64,000 nucleotides of DNA from Malachius bipustulatus (lineage: Eukaryota > Arthropoda > Insecta > Coleoptera > Melyridae). Below, piece by piece: positions 52,001-60,502 of this stretch. The position numbers and the translations under genes were made by a program. Location: positions 36,221,637-36,285,636 of the forward strand of contig OU342632.1 of the NCBI GenBank assembly GCA_910589415.1, given 5' to 3'. Position 1 is the stretch's first letter, and each line of letters begins with the position of its first letter. Under the pieces are notes generated by a model. It was not told the DNA's origin and searched no databases. It saw nothing but the letters and a program-made list of their open reading frames with translations.

Positions 52001-53045
52001 GATAGTCCTAGGGAATACCATCATTGACGCATTGATAAATTTCAGACCCATACTTACGTCATTTCTGGCTTATTAATGCGTGATAAATAAATATGTAATC
52101 CCCCTAAGAACAATATCCTATGACGTATATGGGATGTTAAATACGTATAAGGATGTATGGGGGTTAGGATGTATGATTAAATTATTATTCTAATTAAAAA
52201 TTAACATGATTAACTTACCAAGGACAAAGTCTACTTATTGCATCTTCAATATCTTGTCTGATCTCATCTAAAAAAATTACAAAACTCATTAAAATTATTT
52301 TAAAAAGTCGAATTAATTCAAATACTAACACGTAGATTCAAGTCTGAATAAATTGAAGTTCCGCAACAGGTAATCATGAAGAGTTAAAAACTGCAAGTTC
52401 AGTTTGGGCAAGGCTAGGCAACCGTCACCCGAGAAATAGGCGCTGGGGACCACATTTTCATCCCAAATAACTTCTTCGGTCGGATAGAGAGGCATCTCGT
52501 TCAGGGCTTCTAACTGAGACACCCTTTTCTCATGCCGCGAGATCTGAAGAAAGTATACGTTACATATTTAATGATTAAAAAATCCATCCATGTATGTATA
52601 ACTTACCAGCAGCTCCCTTAGGAAAATTTCATCGAGTCTGCACCAACTGAACTCCTTCTCCAACTCCGAGGACGGAACCAAATTTAGAAACGTTGCGATC
52701 GATCTTAAATTTTCTTGACTAAAATAAATCGGAGTGTTAAAAACAAAAAGTTGCTAAAAAGAAGAAATCTTACGATAAAGGACCGAAATGTTTCATTAAA
52801 GTATCTCTGGTGTCCACGCTGGCCACGTTCGCGAGAGCGAAATTCCTTAGATCCGGGAATTTCGTAAAAGCCGCTTTCTGAAAATTGATCATTTTATTAT
52901 TAAGGTCCTTTTAAAAAAAATTTTAACAAACCTGTAAGGAAGTAATTTTCGAGTAGTGAATCATTGTCATATCGTGATCAGTCAGTGGATCACCGGTCTC
53001 GTCGTTAATTTCAAATCTGGCGTAAAATTTCAGCATATCCAGCAG
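20787..53045 (-). CDS. AQR: Aquarius, intron-binding spliceosomal helicase (N-terminus outside)
   Basis: Seventeen exons, minus strand: 53045-52932, 52877-52774, 52718-52607, 52543-52330, 52267-52219, 26305-26208, 26153-26016, 25375-25145, 24453-24054, 24002-23522, 23471-22918, 22851-22680, 21997-21827, 21764-21567, 21480-21304, 21245-21129 and 21068-20787. They give 1203 residues in continuous frame. Human AQR has about 300 residues before LLDMLKFY; those exons were not found up to base 64000, so the gene runs out of the window. SF1/Upf1-like helicase motifs: GPPGTGKT (exon 24002-23522), ILMEESAQ and [10 protein letters not shown] (exon 23471-22918), [12 protein letters not shown] and [11 protein letters not shown] (exon 21764-21567). 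The last two exons encode an acidic Glu/Ser-rich tail. AQR binds introns upstream of the branch point in the active spliceosome and links splicing to snoRNP assembly. The 25.9-kb intron 26306-52218 hosts an SLC22 gene on the other strand. Confidence 0.93.
24961..25115. repeat. Simple repeats in an AQR intron
   Basis: (AAAT)n at about 24977-25013, and further on a short imperfect tandem of GGACTGAA(A) at about 25073-25110. A further (AAT)n tract is at about 24512-24533. The rest of this intron (24454-25144) shows nothing else. Confidence 0.85.
25443..25570. repeat. Small foldback MITE in an AQR intron
   Basis: The ends TACCAGTTTCGGTCAAT and ATTGACCGAAACCGGTA are inverted copies, continuing inward to CATGGGTAAG / CTTACCCCTG. 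About 128 bp, non-coding. Confidence 0.8.
25636..25975. repeat. AGTCTTTT-ended foldback element, copy 1
   Basis: Left end AGTCTTTTGCTTTTGGTTTT is inverted at the right end; the interior is built from short repeats of TTTGTCAAATG and TTGTCAATTGCTTTTCC in both orientations. A shortened copy sits at 55002-55265. It lies in the AQR intron between exons 26153-26016 and 25375-25145. Confidence 0.75.
26306..27076. other. Start of the 25.9-kb AQR intron, nothing recognised
   Basis: AT-rich single-copy-looking sequence next to the splice acceptor of the AQR exon 26305-26208. No reading frame, RNA gene or repeat was recognised. Confidence 0.4.
27077..27388 (+). mobile_element. Short retroelement carrying a hammerhead ribozyme
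   Basis: A GC-richer island of about 310 bp in AT-rich intron DNA, flanked by a 7-bp direct repeat TTGAACT (27070-27076 and 27389-27395) that may be the target duplication. The hammerhead fold lies near its centre. Hammerheads of exactly this minimal type I form are known from Penelope-like retroelements, retrozymes and ribozyme-bearing SINE-like repeats. There is no reverse transcriptase here, so this is a solo terminal region or a non-autonomous copy. The element class is inferred; the boundaries are tentative. Confidence 0.6.
27180..27239 (+). ncRNA. Type I hammerhead ribozyme, minimal stem III
   Basis: All canonical core bases are present: CTGATGA (27194-27200), GAAA (27214-27217) and the cleavage triplet ending at C27225. 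Stem II: GTTC 27201-27204 pairs with GAAC 27210-27213, loop CAGTA. Stem III: A27217-T27224 and C27218-G27223 with loop ACGT. Stem I inner part: AGCACA 27188-27193 pairs with TGTGCT 27226-27231; outer part CCGAA 27180-27184 pairs with TTTGG 27235-27239, leaving a three-base internal loop on each side that could contact loop II. Predicted self-cleavage is after C27225. In retroelements such ribozymes cut multimeric transcripts into unit-length RNA. The strand is opposite to AQR transcription. Confidence 0.9.
27551..28046. repeat. Fragments of two foldback families
   Basis: 27551-27612 is a solo end of the Foldback-like family (contains CTTCTTGCGCATCAATCGCA). From about 27640 to 28046 is half of an element related to those at 43023-43877 and 59960-60502, sharing TTCACTTGTTTATAACTCAT, GAAAAGTTAAGATAGGGACA and a palindromic CTTCCGGTATAACCGGAAG core. 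Confidence 0.6.
28047..28584. repeat. TACATCC-ended MITE, copy 2 (inverted)
   Basis: The right end GGAGCCGCGGATGTA and the inverted block TCTTACCCACCCAGCACCCC match copies 1 and 3 read from the other strand. The end at about 28047 is cut off. Non-coding, within the long AQR intron. Confidence 0.7.
28614..28815. repeat. Two solo AGTGTATT palindromes
   Basis: Short perfect or near-perfect palindromes (AGTGTATTTTTT, a short AT spacer, AAAAAATACACT) at 28614-28641 and 28789-28815. The same palindrome begins or ends the Foldback-like copies at 11969 and 45554, so these are probably terminal relics. Confidence 0.6.
29026..29812. repeat. Foldback element, TACAGGGTGATTCAC ends
   Basis: The left end TACAGGGTGATTCAC is inverted at the right as GTGAATCACCCTGTA, and arms of about 200 bp stay alignable (GATCTGGTTTTGAAATTTTT; TGCATTTTGTCGAAATTTT). 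TA at both borders. The 787-bp element has no coding capacity. Confidence 0.85.
29813..30235. other. Intron stretch with one strong short hairpin
   Basis: Mostly AT-rich. At 30178-30221 GGGGATAATCCTA pairs with TAGGATTATCCCC around an 18-base loop. It looks like a tiny foldback; no function can be assigned. Confidence 0.5.
30236..31785. mobile_element. Foldback-like element, compact copy with both arms
   Basis: Both ends carry the family terminus (AGCATCAATCGCATAAAGAG at the left; ATTTCTGCGATTGATGCGC at the right, inverted). Left and right arms each hold about one tandem unit in opposite orientation, with CCTACCCACGCCACTGGC at the left and its complement at the right. It ends about 20 bp before the splice acceptor of the first coding exon of the SLC22 gene. 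Confidence 0.7.
31809..36774 (+). CDS. SLC22-type organic cation/carnitine transporter
   Basis: Eight coding exons (31809-32041, 32895-32989, 33049-33211, 33443-33772, 34955-35182, 36030-36247, 36306-36487, 36577-36774) give 548 residues, the normal SLC22 length, in unbroken frame. The first membrane helix is about residues 28-48 ([20 protein letters not shown]), followed by a large external loop with cysteines and NLT/NFS glycosylation sites. The MFS signature GYLGDKYGRRR is at about 159-169. Further hydrophobic helices follow, with SPRWL after helix 6 and ending with LMPETLG, an SLC22 signature. The family moves organic cations, anions or carnitine across the plasma membrane; the substrate cannot be read. 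A TTTCAG just before the start codon suggests a 5' non-coding exon upstream. The gene lies wholly inside an AQR intron, on the opposite strand. Introns 1, 4 and 5 contain repeats. Confidence 0.9.
32285..32854. repeat. TACATCC-ended MITE, copy 3
   Basis: Full-looking 570-bp copy. The ends TACATCCGCGGCTCC and GGAGCCGCGGATGTA are exact inverted repeats, and the flanking ATTATA/TATAAT extends the symmetry. It lies in intron 1 of the SLC22 gene, with its right end 40 bp from the exon 2 acceptor. Confidence 0.8.
33781..34885. repeat. Foldback element, 0.85-kb family, copy 2
   Basis: The same family as 4396-5250 (ends TACAGTGTGTGTCACAGG and inverted). It fills most of intron 4 of the SLC22 gene, beginning 8 bp after the exon 4 end, and is itself split by a LINE scrap at 34082-34328. 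Confidence 0.85.
34070..34340 (-). mobile_element. 5'-truncated LINE with target duplication
   Basis: A 247-bp insertion (34082-34328) between 12-bp direct repeats CAATTATAGTGT (34070-34081, 34329-34340) that are a single copy in the sister foldback element. On the minus strand it encodes [20 protein letters not shown], the zinc-knuckle region at the end of LINE ORF2, then [11 protein letters not shown], a stop, and a (TAA)n tail at the insertion junction. It is a different element from the one at 756-1232. Confidence 0.85.
36775..38280. other. AQR intron sequence downstream of the SLC22 gene
   Basis: Holds the SLC22 3' region (first AATAAA near 36960) and AT-rich sequence. Several short open frames occur but none shows family motifs or codon pattern I would trust. 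No repeat ends were found. Confidence 0.4.
38281..39536. repeat. Foldback element, TACCGGGTGGGCAACT ends
   Basis: The left end TACCGGGTGGGCAACT is matched by AGTTGCCCACCCGGTA at the right. Arms of several hundred bases share GAACGGCTCGTCACACAA, the block GCTTCTAAAACTACCGCTA and a second block AATAACGCCCTCTAG around a centre near 38900. 1256 bp, non-coding. Confidence 0.85.
39712..39905. repeat. Half MITE plus a solo THAP-element end
   Basis: 39712-39833 matches the right half of the MITE at 51099-51551 (GTACGTTCATGGAAAATCTG and the end ACAGGTTCCCTA). 39862-39905 matches the terminal repeat of the THAP-type relic at 14388-15396 (GGAGTGTCCGGTATTAA, TTTTAGCGTATTTG). Confidence 0.65.
41612..42136. 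repeat. Array foldback 1 (TACAGGGTGTTAAGAAAATG ends)
   Basis: Inverted ends with TA at both borders; the arms share GACGGATAAACTCTT and GTACGGGAAAAATAA. 525 bp, non-coding. Confidence 0.88.
42147..43022. repeat. Array foldback 2 (TACAGGGTGTCCCAGCTTAT ends)
   Basis: The inverted ends continue through TCGAAGCGGTCTCTGTAGGC. The long arms include TCACTTGTTTATAACTCAAA and a palindrome centre near 42600. 876 bp. Separated from array element 1 by ten bases of leftover TA repeat. Confidence 0.88.
43023..43877. repeat. Array foldback 3 (TACAGGGTAAGTCATTG ends)
   Basis: Inverted ends continue through ATATGGGAAAGCTCGATT. The near-perfect central inverted repeat is at about 43260-43660. 855 bp. It abuts array elements 2 and 4 with no spacer. 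Confidence 0.88.
43878..44424. repeat. Array foldback 4 (TACAGGGTGTTAGTTAAG ends)
   Basis: Inverted ends continue through TACGGGGCCAAACTTC and AAGGGGTGCTTCC, with a centre near 44150 that carries CAGTGGCGTCC. 547 bp. Confidence 0.88.
44427..45430. repeat. Array foldback 5 (TACCGTGTGACAAG ends)
   Basis: Inverted ends continue through TTTCAAAGCAGAACATAGGC and ATGGGAAATCACATA. The central 0.4 kb is not symmetrical and holds no reading frame of note. 1004 bp. Confidence 0.85.
45591..46609. other. AT-rich intron sequence, unassigned
   Basis: Contains phrases such as GGTAAAAACTACCCC that also occur near 27000 and 50450, suggesting an old dispersed repeat, but I cannot find its ends. Confidence 0.35.
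46610..49050. repeat. Large foldback with long arms and GC-rich loop
   Basis: The left arm (46610 to about 47420) and right arm (about 47990-49050, with an insertion) are inverted copies; the outer ends share CAGCAGGACCGGTA. The loop, about 47440-47985, is unusually GC-rich for the region, with CGCGCGCGCGGG, a TATATAA just before it, and a GCGGAG...CTCCGC hairpin near 47800-47818. A 206-codon minus frame spans the loop but shows no family resemblance. Confidence 0.8.
48747..49000. repeat. Nested palindrome inside the large foldback
   Basis: 48746-48972 is a nearly perfect palindrome, TCACAACAAACCGTAGG to its complement, with arms of about 104 bp and a tiny loop near 48855-48862. The host sequence ATAAAAATAGATTTC occurs on both sides (ending near 48747 and again at about 49001-49015) but only once in the opposite host arm, so it looks like a 15-bp target duplication. 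Confidence 0.75.
49080..50185 (-). mobile_element. 5'-truncated CR1/Jockey-type LINE, reverse transcriptase part
   Basis: An intact 350-codon frame (50180-49128) begins inside the reverse transcriptase domain. [20 protein letters not shown] and [12 protein letters not shown] (the F/YADD catalytic box) are clear, followed by [16 protein letters not shown] and the Jockey/CR1-style C-terminus ([20 protein letters not shown]). It ends at a TAG, then an (AAT)n/A-rich tail at about 49080-49103. Endonuclease and the first reverse transcriptase blocks are missing through 5' truncation. The frame is open despite that, which suggests a fairly recent insertion. Confidence 0.85.
50186..51090. other. AQR intron stretch, unassigned
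   Basis: AT-rich with phrases like AATAACTCAAAAAGTATTGG typical of old foldback arms, but no pair of ends was found. No gene seen. Confidence 0.35.
51099..51551. repeat. hAT-like MITE with 8-bp duplication
   Basis: The ends TAGGGAACCTG and CAGGTTCCCTA are flanked by exact 8-bp repeats GCCAGCAC (51091-51098 and 51552-51559). Sub-terminal blocks TAGGGTAGCGCATT and its complement are also inverted. The 453-bp element is non-coding. A half copy is at 39712-39833. Confidence 0.88.
51560..52218. other. 5' end of the long AQR intron
   Basis: Sequence following the donor of AQR exon 52267-52219. No gene or recognisable repeat. Confidence 0.4.
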
Positions 53046-54383
53046 CTGGAATATTAATATTAATAATTATTATAATTATTGGTTCAGTGTCGCTAAAAAT
53101 AGATCTTAAACCGACTTGGCAGAATTAAAGAAAAAATTAGACAATTAAAAATAAATTAATGAAAATGCCAGTGCCTGGGGCAAAGTACGTGGTATATATA
53201 GTGGTTCCCTATGAATGGGTCACGATCCCCTTGAGGTATATTCGGATAAAACCTTGAGGGTGAGTTTATTGTTAAATAAATTAAAAAAAAAATTGTGAAA
53301 ATACAAAATGCCTGAATAAAATTATTTCGGTTTACTCCAAATCAATTAAACAAGAACGCCCATTTCGTTTTCAATGACACCCTGTATATTATTTTCCATA
53401 TTTGATAATATATTCTTAAAATTTCCTTTATGGTAATGCAACACAAATGAGGTTTTGATCTAAAACCAGTAAAATTAGTTGTTTTTGGTTTTTCCAATGG
53501 AATGGAAAGTTAAAATGTTATTCTGGAGCCACTGCAAACTCAAAACATGACTTATGACAAATCATTATTTTTTTTAAAGGAAATTCAAAGTAGATTCAAA
53601 ATAAAAAAAAAAACTGTGTAAAAAAACTTTACAGTTGTTTCGTGATGTTAAGTTATGATGGAAGTATCAAAAAATTACCATGACAATGGTAATGGTGAGT
53701 CATCAAAAAATAGCCACCAAATTATCAAACTTTTAGATCGCCGGTATAATTATTGTGCCATCATAACAACTGCCAAAATCCCGAAGGCGTCAAAAGTAGT
53801 CCTGTACGGAAAGTGGGAGGAGGCTCTAGGGGGTAAAATCAAAAAAGTACCTACCCCAAAAATCATTTTGTAACATTTTACAGTACAAATAAAGACCCAC
53901 ATTTTGGCATACGTACGAGTTGCTCCAGGTTAATAGAAGTATTTTTTTATTATTGAAAAATTCCTTAAACCACGTAATTAAATGGGACCATATTATGCTA
54001 AAAAATGGGCTCCTGAAAAGTGACTTAATATTTTATACATATACATCTAACCTACTGTAACTTTTTTGTATAAAACCTAATCAAAAAATACTTCCGGAAA
54101 ATCTTATAGATCTGAGTGTCCCGATCATGGAGAATATTTCACTTTTTTGGTAGGATAATTTGTTAATATTTTATGTATTTTTCCGCAAGACGGTGCTCAA
54201 GGGCGATTAATGATTAAAGGCGAGTTTCGCTTTCGTTGGCTCAGATCGCACCGCGCTACCATTAAAAACGCAAAAAAGCACTGCCACTCAAAAAACTTCT
54301 CAACGAGGACAAGATTATCTTCAAAAAAGGGTTGCAAAGAGAAGGGTAGGCGCATTCAATATGCAGAAACTTTTTAGTAAGAA
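53046..54383. other. AQR upstream intron, nothing recognised
   Basis: Begins at the acceptor of the first readable AQR exon. AT-rich. A CCTGTATATTATTTTCCAT phrase near 53380 hints at a foldback end without a partner. Confidence 0.4.
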
Positions 54384-54740
54384 TTGACACCTTACCCTAT
54401 GGCATTAGCTCCGACCGGAATTCTGAGTACGCCGACCAATAAAAGTGCTTTGGGGCTTATTATTGAGCCTGCTAACCCCAACAGTTATAAAATATTACCA
54501 TTAAGTTTGAGAAAACTTAAACATATAATTGATGGCTTGTCTCTTGTACAAGCTATAGGTAAACAATTCTGACCATTCAAAAATTCTGACGTTTTTGTAA
54601 TACTTGCTCACTTCAAAGACCAACTTACTGACGAAATTTGTATAAAAGTTGGTATAAAAGACAACGTCCGATTTATAGCAGTGCACAAAATACGGATTGC
54701 TCCAAATCTGCTGATACATTTACCTGCCTTTCATGCTCTT
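54384..54740 (+). pseudogene. Relic of the repetitive 'HALTGCD' ORF family
   Basis: In different frames one reads KLKHIIDGLSLVQAIGK, then VFVILAHFKDQLTDEICIK, then FIAVHKIRIAPNLL and IHLPAFHAL. These match, in order, an uncharacterised repeated protein family common in insect and other invertebrate genomes that ends with an LPAFHALTGCDTTS-like motif. Stops and frameshifts separate the pieces, and the last motif is cut by the foldback element starting at 54741. The family's biochemical role is unknown to me. Confidence 0.45.
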
Positions 54741-55453
54741 AAGGTGGATCCACATCAATACAAATTTTCGTTGTGCGTTGTTTGTGACACAAATTTGCTC
54801 GTGTGCGGCGGAATATTCATATATGTGGACTGTGCGCCGCAAATAAATTCACGCAAACATTTTTGCAACGAACGACGCACACGATCCGATGAGCTGTCGG
54901 TTTTCAACCAACTTCAAAGGGATTTGCTCCGCACAGTGATATTAATGTGGACGTGAATCAGTGCTTGTGTAATTTTTTACTTGACTACTTTGTTAATTTT
55001 ACAGTCTTTTGCTTTTGATTTTCCTCTTTTGTCAATTGCTTTTCCTAATTTGTCAAATGCTTTTCCCATTTATCAAACATCAGTGCGTGATTTTTTAATT
55101 GAAATTCCTCTTCTGTCAAATAAGATTCCTTTTATATTTATTATACTGTCATTGCACGTAAATAGGGAAAACAATTGACATAAAGTGAAACTGATTTGAC
55201 ATAAAAGGAAATTGATTGATGAATCCATGACTACAATCGTTGATAGATAGAAAAATAAGAAAATCATTAGCGAATGTTATTATTTCAAAGATCGACGATT
55301 CGCATCCCACAAGTGGATTCGCGCGTACAACGAACATGATATAAAAATTACGTGGTAAAATATTTCATCAGATTTAAATTTATGGCGCAAATTTTTCGCT
55401 GAATTTCAACACACAACGCACAACGAAAATTTGTATTGATGTGGATCCACCTT
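54741..55453. repeat. Foldback element holding a nested repeat
   Basis: The ends AAGGTGGATCCACATCAATA and its complement are inverted and continue through ATTTTCGTTGTGCG. Inside, 55002-55265 is a shortened copy of the AGTCTTTT-ended family at 25636-25975, so there are two layers. Non-coding. Confidence 0.8.
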
Positions 55454-56955
55454 TAGTGGATGAACGAAATTTTGCAGTCTTGAAGAACTTTTGGATAATC
55501 TTGGATTTTTGCTGAAAATGCCTCTTCAAATTCGAAGAAACCGGTTCTTTTGGTATCATTTCAGGTCGCAGTTGAACTTTATTTATTTATAATGAAATTT
55601 AAATTAAATTTTAGAAGAATTGTTTTAGTTTATATAATTTAAATAAATAAATAAATTAGTAGGTGCTGTTTGTCATTTTTTCAATTAATTATCGAATCCA
55701 GCCTGTATGCATATAAGAATGACGCATCGTGACATACTTACTACATTCCACACTTCGTGTGAGATATATTTTATCCTCGATTTGATAAACATAATACATG
55801 TGATATAATAATAAAAAAATCATAGAAATATGTCACGATTGTATTTATTTATTTTTTTCATTTAACGCATTCTCAGCCCTGAAAGCAATTTAGAATTAAA
55901 TGAAAAATTACGAATACCAAAATAGCATGATCCGTATTATGAAAAGTCTCAACTATTAGCAGATTCTATGATTTTGTTATTTTTTCTCAACTGAAAAACA
56001 AACGAAGGAGAAATGCATCGTCATAATTCTCCTTCTTATTAATGTTTCTTATACATATAAAATAAGCCGAGACTCTATTAATCATTTATTATAGAAATAT
56101 AGTTTATTTACATACATTATAGTAACAAGCAAATGGTCTATTTTTACCAACACTCCATACCTACAAAGCTTTCAAATTTTTCTAAATGAGAAAATATCAA
56201 GAAAATTCATCGAAGTTCATGTCTTCGCATATAGAGAAAATTAATGATAAAGAGTACGGAAGCAAATCTTCCCTCTCTCTTCCGATTGGTAGCAATCTGA
56301 GAGAGAATAGGATATCTCTGTTCAATATAGTGACTTTTTAGTTACCTACTTCTGTAAGGTAACATGAATTATTAATAAGACAAGAAAATACCTGACAAAT
56401 TTGTCTTCCCGGGTAAACTTGCCAGTTAGACCGCTTAATGTTAATTAATGCGCAGGAAAATTATAGACAGTTAGATCATTTCGTTATATTTCTTGGTCGA
56501 CTATAATCAGCGAAATTTTTAAATAGATACTTAATATCTAACTAATTATTAAAATGCACGTCAATGACAGTAGTTGTGAATCTCGTTTGAAACCGAACCG
56601 AACCAGGTTATCTAACTTTGACCGAGAAAGTAACTACAACGTAACAAGATACGACCGACGAAAAGAACACCTAACCTTCCTTACTCTGATACAATAAAAA
56701 TCTGTCAATATCCAGGTACTCTACATCTAGCTAGAGAATTCGAGTATATCTCACTAGAGTCACTTCTGCTGCAAATAGAAACAGACGACTTGTTCCGCCC
56801 TGCTGATATCAAACGAGCTTTTTTAGAAAAAAAAAGAGGGAGCATCAGTTTGAACTGTATAGATAAGACATAGTCGATCTGTTAATTTTGGCTTAGAGAA
56901 CTAGCTCATACAGCCATATACAAATTTTAAATTTATAGTTAAAAAGACGAACCCA
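55454..56955. other. Unassigned AT-rich sequence
   Basis: A (TAAA)n-like tract near 55640-55655 and otherwise no recognisable gene or repeat ends. AQR N-terminal exons, which should lie somewhere upstream on this strand, were looked for and not found. Confidence 0.35.
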
Positions 56956-56959
56956 AAAA

Positions 56960-57046
56960 TCCATGGCGAGACTGGGATTCGAACCCATTCGGTGGCAACG
57001 ACTTATTCACGTACACCCCAAGTCGCTGCTCCAATCAACCTACATC
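56960..57046 (-). repeat. tRNA-derived SINE head or tRNA relic
   Basis: On the minus strand GGGTTCGAATCCC is a perfect internal B box of an RNA polymerase III promoter. About 55 bases upstream, TAGGTTGATTGG approximates an A box. The sequence ends in TCTCGCCA without a matching acceptor stem, so it reads better as a SINE head or decayed tRNA than as a functional tRNA. Confidence 0.4.
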
Positions 57047-59959
57047 TAGCTTACCCAATAATCATTTTTCTATAGACACGCACTGGGGGTGAAATAGTGT
57101 CTGCCAATTTAGACTAGCACTACCAACATAGATTTGAAAGATGAGATCCTCAAACCCGTATAGTCTTGTCAACGAGAAGCCACAGCTGTCATCAAGGCAA
57201 ATAGTTACGGCATCGACAAAAAATATCGCTGAAACATTCAAGTCACCAAAGTCCAGTTGACTGATTTGTTCAAGAGAACGCAGCTTCACAGCAGGAAGCA
57301 ATACATCTGATATGACACGTTGATGAGGCCAAAATTCCGAAACAGCTGTCCGTGAAAAATATTAATAATTGACAATATTGTTTCTTTGTTTTAATAATCT
57401 TATGAAAATCGCATTTCTAATCCCTAACAATGAAGCTTATTTTATCCTTTCATATTTATTGAGTCCTTGGATACTCAAATTATCTCTGTTCTCTGTTCCA
57501 GGACAGCGTGGAGAGTTCGTGCGACTGTTCGTCACTTAATTACTGCATGAGCTGCGCTTCGTCATCTTCATTACAAAGTTTGCAAACGGTTCTTTTTTGA
57601 AGACCCTTATTCTTTCTTTGACAGGAACCAGCGCTGTTTTTGTGGGGTTCACACTTCACACTCAGCCCATGAGGTATGGGTAACCTTTGTTGATTCTCCT
57701 TTAGCTTGACGCGTGGATCGTCAACTACCACGCGGATAAACTTCACCCTGGAGATGTCGTTTAAGCAACGGTGACCCTCAACGCCACGCCATCGCCGAAT
57801 ATAGTCATGGAACCTTCAGCCTTCCAACAAAGTCCTCGGCGACCAAATTGTGGTGTCATTAACACCATGTCTTTTGCAGTTTACCACGTACTTGAAGGAG
57901 AAGCTTGTCAAGAAAAACCACTAGAGCAATTTATTTGTTATCCAGTGAGTCTTTTTTTTAGCTTTTCCGCTCAATCAGTTTTTCCATTGCTTCCGGTAAG
58001 AAAGATGTCTGTCTCGTCGCCTGTGTCCTTCGCGTCCTAACCGTCCAGCGAATCCGCGTCATCTTTCCGCGTCCCTTGCGCGCGATTGTCCGTTCACGTT
58101 AATTAATATCGGTGAAGTTATACGCGATATTTTTAATAAAAAGGTCGTTGAGATTTTACCTCGAGGAAATCTTTTTTTTTCACCTTTTTAATAATGTAAG
58201 ATATTCATAAGGAAACTTTAACGCACTAATGCGTTACAATTTTTCAGGGTTTCGGGTTCAAGGGATCTTTTTCCAGGAGCCTGTAAGAATTTTGCATATT
58301 ACGTTTGTGCTGTTTTAATTTTAATAACAATGTAGCAAAATTATGAACACTATACTGTAATATCAATAATACTGCTGCGTAATTAGATCTAATAAAACAC
58401 AGCTATTGTAAACCAAAACTAAATTCCTGTTATTATAAACTCAAAAATAAATAACAAAAATCTTTAAATAATAATTTGATTATCGGGCTTATCTTGACCA
58501 TAACGAGTGCAAACAGAATTAAATTCAATCGAGTTTGAATCTGGTTACCTAGAGCGATTTCAGTTATTCGCAATTTCAGTTAAATTTAAAAAAGTAGTTT
58601 TCGTAATTAAATGCTTTTTTATGCGGAACAGGCATCTTGGTTCGTACCAGTTACCATTTTAAAACACATCTAATGAGATAAAAATCAAGTTCAAGCGTTT
58701 AAACTGAAGGTTGACGGTTTTGGTAGATATTACACTTTTACACATTAATAATGCGACACATTAATTATTAATTATTAAAACTCCGATTTCAAAGTTTTTG
58801 ATAAAAAATACATAAATAAACCGTTAATTGATAAATTAATATCAGAAAGTAAAAGGCAACGATCAAACCACAATCGGGAACGATAACGATTGCGAAATGA
58901 CGCAAATTTAAACACTACTATATCGTTTGAAGAAACTAAGAATAAAATTAAAGCTTAATAATAATTATAACAATTTAATCATAAATTAGAGATATAATAT
59001 TCATCTAAGTGCAATTTCTCTTTAATTAATAACAATTTTATTGACATAAATCACTAAACTCTGCGTAATTTGAAACTAAGATAGCTCTGTGACGATGACC
59101 TTTCGAGTAAAAGGAAACGATAATCAAAATTAAGTACGGTAAAAATTTTTAATGAATCAACGCTTTGCTCAAAAAATTTATTTTTACAGAATTTAATAAC
59201 ACCCGATGCGTTCGTCAATGCACGCCATGGAAATTACAACTTACATAAAATATTATCGACGTAAATACGTAAAATACCATTATTATAGATAAAATCGCGC
59301 ACTATACCTCTTCCTGTGACATAAGCTAGAATAATACAGTGTGAACAAGATTCTTCTTTAATAATATTAAAAAAAGTTGCATTTTCAAACTTTTCATTCA
59401 GCTATTGCTTTTTTTATTGCTTGGTTAAAGTCTTTAAATTAATATGCTTCAAATCAGCGTCGACAAAATTACATTATTTTGATATCCATATATCGTTATG
59501 CAGCAATAACGGACCAATAAGCGGACCAATTCAGAGAAAAAATACGAGCCTGTTTCAATAACCAAACGAGGCTCTTGCAGAACAAAATTTTTAAAACATT
59601 TGCCCGAGAACCTCTAAAAAACGCTCATTTTCAACAGGTTACAAGGGACTTCATTCATTTTGAAAGCAGCCAATTATTAACCTATAAAAAGAACGAAACA
59701 AACGAAAAAAACGGTTCTTTTTTTAAACAAAATTTTGAAGGTTTTTTTGATCAAATACAAACATTCAAAAATTTTACGAAAAAATGTTTTATAGACTTTC
59801 TTGTCGACCGCCAACGATCAACGCTTCGGGCTGTCAAAACTTTAAAAAAATATATTTATCTGAGGCGCATTCATAAATGGAAGAACAGTTGTCATAGAAA
59901 ACAGAAAATTTTCTCATTTATGTTTTCAATTTCGACGAACTGAACTAAAATATTTACAA
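57047..59959. other. Long stretch without a recognised gene
   Basis: The segment 57540-58080 is more GC-rich than its surroundings. On the minus strand one frame (about 57810-57540) reads RWRGVEGHRCLNDI to a cysteine-containing end CKLCNEDDEAQLMQ; I do not recognise it. On the plus strand a frame at 57771-58040 is equally anonymous. 58200-59500 is very AT-rich and empty. 59575-59943 is an open frame with biased Phe/Lys content from AT-rich DNA. Confidence 0.3.
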
Positions 59960-60502
59960 CCCTATATTACCACTTCCGGTTATACCGGAAGTGGCCATCA
60001 ACTCTCTTATTTTATATAGGACACCCTTTTTCTATTTTCTATTTTGAAAAATATTATACATTAAAAACGCGCGGTTCAAGATATCAGAAAACGGGTAACA
60101 TATTCCTTTAACTTTTCATGTGCTATTCTATGGTATTAAAATTAAAAAAAAAAACAATTTATTTTGAAAAATCGCATATTTTTCATCAGTCTATCAGTTC
60201 AACTATCAATACAGATGGTTAGTTCATCCACACAATAAGATACCACGTGAAAAGTTAATATAGGGACATGTAAACCTTTTTCCGATATCATGAGCCATTT
60301 TCAATTTTGAAAATGGAAAATAGCGATTTTCTATAACCCATAAATAAATTATTAGGTACTCGTTACAAACTGTAACTCTGAAAACCATTGTTGTTTAATT
60401 TCCTCAGACAATCTGGAAATGCAATAATATATACAGGAGGCTGTCCTATTTAAAATATGAAAGTTGATGGCTACTTCCGGTATAACCGGAAGTGGTGTAG
60501 GG
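59960..60502. repeat. Foldback element with ACTTCCGG palindromes
   Basis: The left end CCCTATATTACCACTTCCGG is inverted near 60483-60502. Both arms contain a near-symmetrical CTTCCGGTTATACCGGAAG block and AAAAGTTAATATAGGGACAT-type blocks. Related half copy at about 27640-28046. 543 bp, non-coding. Confidence 0.75.

Noticed and set aside
57062..57301. Minus-strand frame with no ATG at its start
   Set aside because: It opens with TTG, has no family similarity and no splice or poly(A) support.
59575..59943. 122-codon frame rich in Phe and Lys
   Set aside because: Low-complexity composition, no start context or motifs, adjoining a foldback element.
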